Origin: Planctomycetota bacterium
Lineage (GTDB): Bacteria > Planctomycetota > UBA11346
NCBI GenBank assembly: GCA_003136555.1
Contig: PLEW01000242.1
Span: 6,709 to 43,831, forward strand
Length of the DNA: 37,123 nt
Direction: 5' to 3'
The notes below the pieces were generated by a model. The model was given only the letters and a program-made list of their open reading frames with translations, did no database searches and had not been told where the DNA came from. This document shows, piece after piece, positions 32,408 through 37,123 of this stretch (position 1 is its first letter; each line of letters begins with the position of its first letter). Position numbers and translations under genes: made by a program.

Positions 32408-32517
32408 CCCGCTCGACGCGACGAGGTTGTCCATCGAGCGGGCAGCCCCGCATCACTTCACCAGGTGACAGGTCTTCACCCCATGGATATCCCGCACGGT
32501 CATTTGGACCATGACCG
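32408..32517 (+). ncRNA. candidate structured leader or small RNA
   Basis: Three stems follow one another. Stem 1: CCCGCTCGA (32408-32416) with TCGAGCGGG (32434-32442), 9 perfect pairs, containing an inner stem GCGAC/GTTGT around loop GAG. Stem 2: GGTGA/TCACC (32464-32480). Stem 3: CGGTCAT (32497-32503) with ATGACCG (32511-32517), 7 perfect pairs. They lie 100-210 bases upstream of the PRC-barrel start, after an AT-rich dyad. No known riboswitch class is recognised. Whether it is a cis leader or a separate RNA is undecided. Confidence 0.4.
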
Positions 32518-32615
32518 ACTCGCCATCTCCAGACTTCCAAGCAACGCATATGTTCCTCAGCATATTCCAGCTGCGGCGATGCACATCCGAGACAGCTTCA
32601 CGGTGAAGGTCAAAC

Positions 32616-33389
32616 ATGCTCCTGAACGCCCTCTCCTTGTCCGGTTTCACCCTCAGCAGCCTGGATGGAGATTTCGGCAAGGCGAAGGAATTCTACTTCG
32701 ACGACCGCCATTGGACCATTCGCTATCTCATTGCCGACACCGGGCATTGGCTACCCGGCCGACGCGTCCTCCTTTCCCCCTATGCACTCCTCAGTGTCGA
32801 CATGGAAGGGCACCGGATCACTGTCGACCTGACCAAGAAGCAGATCGAAGGGTCTCCTGATCTTCTCACTGACAAGCCTGTCACCCGCCAGTTCGAAGAG
32901 GACTATTACAAGTACTACGCGTGGCCCAACTATTGGAATGGACCGTTCTTGTGGGGTGACTATCCCATCATCGATCGCAATCGCGATAGGAGTGGCAATC
33001 TCGCCGATGCCCCCAAGAGGACATGGGATCCGCATCTCTGCAGTTCCAGAGATTTCAATGGTATCCATATCCATTCGTCGGATGGAAACGTTGGGCACGT
33101 GATCGATATCATAATCGACGAAGATGATTGGGCCATCCGCTACCTCATCATCGACACTGGGAGCTGGTGGCCAGGCAGAAAGGTCCTCATAGCCCCGGCA
33201 TGGATCAAGCGAATCGATTGGGATGCCAGCACTGTCTTCATAGCCATGACCAGAGACGCCATCAAGCGTTCGCCTGAATATTGCGATGATGTTCGGCTCA
33301 CGCGGGATTATGAGGCCACCCTTCACAGCCATTACGACCAGAATGGCTATTGGGCTGAAAGCCATGAAGCACAAAGCAAGACGAATTGA
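32616..33389 (+). CDS. double PRC-barrel domain protein
   Basis: A 257-residue soluble protein with two PRC-barrel-like domains. The first (about residues 5-80): LNALSLSGFTLSSLDGDFGKAKEFYFDDRHWTIRYLIADTGHWLPGRRVLLSPYAL. The second (about 142-215): SSRDFNGIHIHSSDGNVGHVIDIIIDEDDWAIRYLIIDTGSWWPGRKVLIAPAWIKRIDWDASTVFI. Each ends with a short helix-rich tail (LTKKQIEGSPDL; MTRDAIKRSPEY). They are joined by an aromatic linker (YYKYYAWPNYWNGPFLWGD). PRC-barrels occur in RimM, photosynthetic reaction centre H subunits and many stress proteins; the role here is unknown. AAGG six bases before the ATG supports the start. It lies 39 bases upstream of the CheB-CheR kinase gene, probably in one transcription unit. 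Confidence 0.88.
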   Translation: MLLNALSLSGFTLSSLDGDFGKAKEFYFDDRHWTIRYLIADTGHWLPGRRVLLSPYALLSVDMEGHRITVDLTKKQIEGSPDLLTDKPVTRQFEEDYYKYYAWPNYWNGPFLWGDYPIIDRNRDRSGNLADAPKRTWDPHLCSSRDFNGIHIHSSDGNVGHVIDIIIDEDDWAIRYLIIDTGSWWPGRKVLIAPAWIKRIDWDASTVFIAMTRDAIKRSPEYCDDVRLTRDYEATLHSHYDQNGYWAESHEAQSKTN

Positions 33390-33428
33390 TTACCAGAGGA
33401 CCATGCCCGTGGGAAATGCGGTGATGCC

Positions 33429-36400
33429 TTGAGCACGTCAGCGCGTCAAAATCCTCTCGATTCCAGCCCCATCATGGCAGGTCCCGACGCAGGAGAGGAT
33501 TCAACCGCAACCCGGACAATTCCGATCGTCGGAATCGGGGCCTCAGCGGGCGGATTGAAGGCAATTATCAATCTGCTCGCTCATTTGCCTAAGGACATAG
33601 GCATGGGATTCGTGGTTATCCAGCATCTCGATCCCACCCACGAGAGCCAATTATCGACTCTGCTAAAGAAGAACTGCAGTTTGACCGTCATCGATTCGGT
33701 TCATGGAGCGGTCGTTATCCCGAATCATGTTTATGTGATCACACCCAATACTCGGCTACAGATCTCCAAAGGGGCATTGGTTGTGGGTCCACGTGATCAA
33801 GGTGCAGGCTCCCATCATCCAATTGACATGTTCATGGAGTCGCTTGCCAAGGATTGTCCAGCGATGTCCATTGGTGTCATATTATCAGGGACGGGAACAG
33901 ACGGAACCTTAGGGATATCCGCCATCAAGGCAGCGGGCGGCATCACCTTTGCACAGGATAATTCCGCCGAATACCCGGGCATGCCACTGAATGCGGTGGG
34001 ACAAGGAAATATCGACTTTGTCCTGAAGCCAATAGAGATTGCACGTGAATTGGCAAAGATCGCGCATTTCGGCTTCCCGCTCATCCCCCTGGATCAGACA
34101 GGGGAACATTCAGAAGCAAGCGGCGATGCACCAGATCCCTCAGCAGGCGCTGATGACCCCGAAGAATTTACGAAGATCCTGGAATTGCTGCGCAAAGCCA
34201 CCGGCATCGATTTCACCCATTACAGACCAACCACCATTACCCGGCGGACACGTCGGCGCATGGCCTTGATTTCGAAGACGACCTTGTCTGATTACGCCCG
34301 CTATCTCGTGGATATGCCCGGTGAGATCGACTATCTGGCCAAGGACATCCTCATCCATGTCACCAGCTTCTTCCGTGACAAATCCGTATTCGAAGCGGTC
34401 AAGGTCCTTGTCCTGCCGGCGATCGTCGACCGCCGGCCATCCGAGTCGTCCATCCGTCTCTGGATCGTTGGCTGTTCAACAGGCCAGGAAGTGTATTCTC
34501 TTGCCATTCAACTGATTGAGCATCTGCGCAATTCGATGACGAATCCACAGGTGCAGATATTCGTTACAGATATTAGCGACTGGGCACTCGCCAAAGCACG
34601 CCTCGGCTACTATCCGGAGGCCATATCCGGCGAGATTCCTTCTGATTTGCTGGCGCGATACTTTACCAAGGAGGCATCGGGATATCGCGTCACAAAGATG
34701 CTCCGTGATCTATGCGTATTCGCCAAGCACGATGTCACATCCGATACCCCTTTTTCCCGCATCGATCTTATCAGCTGTCGTAACGTGCTGATTTACCTCG
34801 GTCCGGTACTGCAGAAATACGTCCTGCCGACTTTCCATTTCGCCCTCAACCCCGGGGGATTCCTCATCCTGGGCACATCCGAGACTCTGGGACAATCAAC
34901 GAATCTCTATGAGACCTTCGACGAAAAGCATCACATCTACCGCTCAATGGTCAACGCCAGCAGGGTGAGGCCGACTATCCCGCAGCACCGCATCAGTGAG
35001 CAGATAACTCAGCCCGCCCCCATGTCAGCAGTTCAATCCGACTCTGCCATTCAGCGAGCCGCGGATCAGATCCTCCTCGGCCGATTCGCTCCTCCAGGCG
35101 TTCTGATCAATGAATCCATGGACGTCGTCCAATATCGCGGACGGACCCACCCTTTCCTGGAACCAGCCCCGGGAGAACCCAGCCGCAATCTCCTCACCAT
35201 GGTCCCCTTTGGCGTTTCCCAGGCCCTCCGAGAAGCAGTCGTCGAGGCAAGACGACTCAATCTCCCAATCCGCCGGGACGGAATCGCCCATCGTAGGGAT
35301 CAGGCCTTTCGCGAGATCTCCTTTGAAGTGATCCCGATCCGGCTTCCTCAAAATGATACGGGATATCTGATACTCTTCGAAGAAACTGGTCTCACAGCAT
35401 CCCATGAGACGCATCCCAATCAGTCAGTGACCACGTCGCCGGATTTGCCGGGGACCAACTCGGATCAGCGGGAAATAGACCGTCTACGCACGGAACTGGC
35501 GGCAGCTTCCGATTATGTGCGTTCACTCTTAGGGCTGAATCAAGCGCAGCACGAGGAGCTCAAAGACGCGCAGCAAGAAGCGCAATCGACTACCGAGGAA
35601 TTCAGGAGTACCAACGAAGAGCTCCAGACCGCGAAAGAGGAGGTAGAATCGACAAATCAGGAGTTGATCACCATCAACGAAGAACTGCGATTTACCAGCG
35701 CAGAGCGCGAGAAGATATCCAATGCTCTGAGAGAATCGGGCGAATTGACCGCGGCGATTGTTGAGACGATGCGCTACCCGCTCCTCATCCTGACTTCCGA
35801 ATTGCGTGTCGACAGCACCAATCAGGCGTTCCTCGATGCCTTCGCCGCTGATCGCAAGAATACCATCGGCTTCCTGATCTACGACCTTGTAGACGGCCAA
35901 TGGAATATCCCCGAACTACGTCGCCTGCTCGAAGATATACTCCCCAACAACTCCGAGTTTGATGATTTTGAAGTCACCCAGGACTTCCCTCGAATCGGCC
36001 GCCGGACGATGCTCTTGAATGCACGCAGATTGCAGGGCATTGATGATCGGTCACGCCGGATTGTACTGGTGATCGCCGATATAACAGAGCGCCGTCGAAT
36101 TGCCGCCGCTCAAGAAGATAAATCATCTGAGCAATTGCGGTCGAATTCCGAGCTTGAGCAATTCGCCGCCGTCGCAGCACACGATCTCCAGGAACCGTTG
36201 AGGATGGTCGCCTGCTACCTGGGAATACTGAATCTCCAATACGGTCCGCAACTTGACGATCGTGCACGTGGGTTCATGACCTATGCAACCGAAGGCGCAA
36301 GGCGCATGGCAGAAATGATCAACGCAATCCTCGCATATTCCCAGCTGGGACACGAGTTGACCGTCATGGCTGAATGCGACTGCGGACAGGCGGTGAAGGA

Positions 36401-36812
36401 TGCCATGTCCAACTTAACCCTCAAGATCGATGAGGCACAGGCCGTTATCAGCGCGGAATCGCTTCCCTGCATTAAGGCAAACCGAGAGCAGATAACGCAA
36501 CTCTTCCAGAACCTCATCGGCAATTCCGTCAAATACCACAGCACAGAACGAACACCGAAGATTACCATCAGCGCCCATGGAGACGACAATGAATGGATCA
36601 TCTCCGTATCGGACAATGGCATTGGCATGCGTGAATCAGATTACCTCAAGATATTCCTCCCTTATCAACGGGCCGGAACAGACAAATTCGTCAAGGGATG
36701 CGGAATCGGCCTGGCAACCTGCAAGAAGATCGTGAACCATCATCGTGGTCGCATATGGGTTACTTCGCGCCTCGATGTCGGATCGACATTTTCGTTCACC
36801 ATTCCGAAATGA
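33429..36812 (+). CDS. CheB-CheR-PAS-histidine kinase fusion
   Basis: A 1127-residue cytosolic signalling protein. The CheB methylesterase domain (about residues 30-215) keeps its triad: S39 in GIGASAGG, H66 in VVIQHLDPTHES, D158 in ILSGTGTDGTLG. The CheR methyltransferase domain (about 245-505) has TTITRRTRRRM, HVTSFFRD, the SAM loop IVGCSTGQEVYSLAI and FSRIDLISCRNVLIYL. Next come a PAS-like region (about 535-665), a long coiled coil (AQSTTEEFRSTNEELQTAKE, about 690-770), a second PAS (about 775-880) and a HisKA domain with H918 in AVAAHDLQEPLRMV. The HATPase ends the protein: NLIGNSVKYH, SVSDNGIGM, GCGIGLATCKKIV. There is no receiver domain and no chemoreceptor gene nearby. The TTG start is uncertain; the ATG at 33474 would lose only the variable tail. 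Confidence 0.92.
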   Translation: MSTSARQNPLDSSPIMAGPDAGEDSTATRTIPIVGIGASAGGLKAIINLLAHLPKDIGMGFVVIQHLDPTHESQLSTLLKKNCSLTVIDSVHGAVVIPNHVYVITPNTRLQISKGALVVGPRDQGAGSHHPIDMFMESLAKDCPAMSIGVILSGTGTDGTLGISAIKAAGGITFAQDNSAEYPGMPLNAVGQGNIDFVLKPIEIARELAKIAHFGFPLIPLDQTGEHSEASGDAPDPSAGADDPEEFTKILELLRKATGIDFTHYRPTTITRRTRRRMALISKTTLSDYARYLVDMPGEIDYLAKDILIHVTSFFRDKSVFEAVKVLVLPAIVDRRPSESSIRLWIVGCSTGQEVYSLAIQLIEHLRNSMTNPQVQIFVTDISDWALAKARLGYYPEAISGEIPSDLLARYFTKEASGYRVTKMLRDLCVFAKHDVTSDTPFSRIDLISCRNVLIYLGPVLQKYVLPTFHFALNPGGFLILGTSETLGQSTNLYETFDEKHHIYRSMVNASRVRPTIPQHRISEQITQPAPMSAVQSDSAIQRAADQILLGRFAPPGVLINESMDVVQYRGRTHPFLEPAPGEPSRNLLTMVPFGVSQALREAVVEARRLNLPIRRDGIAHRRDQAFREISFEVIPIRLPQNDTGYLILFEETGLTASHETHPNQSVTTSPDLPGTNSDQREIDRLRTELAAASDYVRSLLGLNQAQHEELKDAQQEAQSTTEEFRSTNEELQTAKEEVESTNQELITINEELRFTSAEREKISNALRESGELTAAIVETMRYPLLILTSELRVDSTNQAFLDAFAADRKNTIGFLIYDLVDGQWNIPELRRLLEDILPNNSEFDDFEVTQDFPRIGRRTMLLNARRLQGIDDRSRRIVLVIADITERRRIAAAQEDKSSEQLRSNSELEQFAAVAAHDLQEPLRMVACYLGILNLQYGPQLDDRARGFMTYATEGARRMAEMINAILAYSQLGHELTVMAECDCGQAVKDAMSNLTLKIDEAQAVISAESLPCIKANREQITQLFQNLIGNSVKYHSTERTPKITISAHGDDNEWIISVSDNGIGMRESDYLKIFLPYQRAGTDKFVKGCGIGLATCKKIVNHHRGRIWVTSRLDVGSTFSFTIPK

Positions 36813-36833
36813 TCTATCCAATCCTAAGCCCAT

Positions 36834-36858
36834 GTCCGTAGATTCACAAGTCACGGAC
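36834..36858. terminator. weak dyad between convergent kinase genes
   Basis: GTCCGT (36834-36839) pairs with ACGGAC (36853-36858), a 6-bp stem in the short convergent gap. It is a possible shared terminator without a T-run. Confidence 0.3.
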
Positions 36859-36928
36859 CATCGGTAATACTGAAGAGGAATAGCGACAAAGGACGTCCTG
36901 GAACAATGCATCCTGCGCAACTGGATGA

Positions 36929-37123
36929 TCATCTCGCGATGGAGAAGGCGAACGTCGATCCGAGACCAAACTGCGAATCAACCCAGATGCTTCCCCCATG
37001 TCGTTCGATGATTTTCTTGCAGGTGGTCAGGCCGATTCCGAAGCCCTTCACGATACGATCGGTATGGACACGATGGAATGGCTGGAAGATAGCCGTGAAA
37101 TCAATGGCGTTTCCCATAATTTG
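36929..37123 (-). CDS. histidine kinase, C-terminal end (partial)
   Basis: The last 64 codons of a minus-strand gene that enters from the right edge. The sequence FTAIFQPFHRVHTDRIVKGF, then GIGLTTCKKIIERHGGSIWVDS, then GSTFAFSIAR, is the G2-box end of a HATPase domain: I-F-x-P-F-x-R, G-x-G-I-G-L and the closing G-S-T-F. The piece before the F-box (MGNAIDFTAI) is less regular than the usual D-N-G-I-G-F-x-P, so the N/G1 region may be divergent. It resembles the kinase end of its convergent neighbour (GIGL-T/A-TCKKI), suggesting relatedness. The sensor part is outside the window. Confidence 0.8.
   Translation of the reverse strand, partial: QIMGNAIDFTAIFQPFHRVHTDRIVKGFGIGLTTCKKIIERHGGSIWVDSQFGLGSTFAFSIAR

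Larger units (their letters stand above)
31897..32615. other. long gap carrying a structured leader region
   Basis: About 720 bases between the cls stop and the PRC-barrel start, both on the plus strand. The first 480 bases hold nothing recognised. From 32379 there is an AT-rich palindrome followed by three hairpins in a row (32408-32442, 32464-32480, 32497-32517), suggesting a promoter and a folded 5' leader or a separate small RNA. Confidence 0.45.

Noticed and set aside
1..37123. tRNA genes, CRISPR arrays, insertion sequences, phage genes
   Set aside because: Scanned by eye for TTCGA-type T-arms, regularly spaced repeats, transposase motifs and terminal inverted repeats; none was seen. 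Very degenerate elements could escape this.

Overview
The window is GC-rich DNA from a Gram-negative bacterium. Several products carry lipoprotein signal peptides (lipobox Cys), and three are small secreted proteins, two of which (C-termini GGRF and GYRF) look like outer-membrane beta-barrels. No rRNA, tRNA, phage, IS or CRISPR feature was seen. Adding up the CDS calls gives roughly 78% coding, which is sparse, with several gaps of 300-1200 bases. The GH2 enzyme with an extra C-terminal beta domain, the PRX-like/TlpA redoxin fusion and the polyphosphate-glucokinase-type ROK protein would fit a soil or freshwater bacterium of the PVC/Planctomycetota or Acidobacteriota type. That placement is a weak guess, because no phylogenetic marker gene is present.

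Layout. 1-617: 3' end of an MFS exporter (fosmidomycin-resistance type). 627-7782: a minus-strand run of an XRE regulator, a small membrane protein, a DUF3592 protein, a two-domain thioredoxin-fold protein, a lipoprotein, a secreted GH2 glycosidase and a secreted or anchored hypothetical. 8367-11586: a DUF1579 protein (+), then on the minus strand an outer-membrane protein, a DedA protein and another small secreted protein. 12268-14306 (+): a DUF4003-like protein, a DUF2383 ferritin-like helical bundle, and tiny DUF3185 and DUF3309 membrane proteins. 14598-18587 (-): two paralogous lipoproteins bracketing a small membrane ORF, a YflT-like stress-domain protein and a coiled-coil/BON lipoprotein. 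19017-20867 (+): an AI-2E/PerM-family transporter with a soluble C-terminal extension.

20972-25160 is the clearest metabolic module: a minus-strand operon rpiR - N-acyl-D-amino-acid deacylase - ridA, divergent from a PLP D-serine-dehydratase-like deaminase. A perfect palindrome, ATGTTACTTTGTAACAT, lies between the two transcription units. Logically, the deacylase frees D-amino acids, the deaminase makes keto acids through enamine/imine intermediates, and RidA clears those. RidA, however, appears to have lost its C-terminal third. A ROK glucokinase (ppgK type) is convergent with the deaminase.

26104-37123 is stress and envelope related: a tiny lipoprotein, two tandem Hsp20 chaperones, an outer-membrane protein, an EEP-family phosphodiesterase divergent from a cardiolipin synthase (compare E. 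coli ybhP/ybhO), a double PRC-barrel protein with a hairpin-rich leader, a 1127-residue CheB-CheR-PAS-histidine kinase, and the 3' end of a second histidine kinase. Taken together (DUF2383/3185/3309, YflT, BON, PRC-barrel, Hsp20, Cls) most of the second half looks like a general stress and envelope-maintenance region. The most interesting unexplained signals are the structured leader at 32379-32517, the eroded ridA inside an intact regulated module, the paralogous lipoprotein pair, and the slippery A-tract with overlapping frames at 15229-15608.
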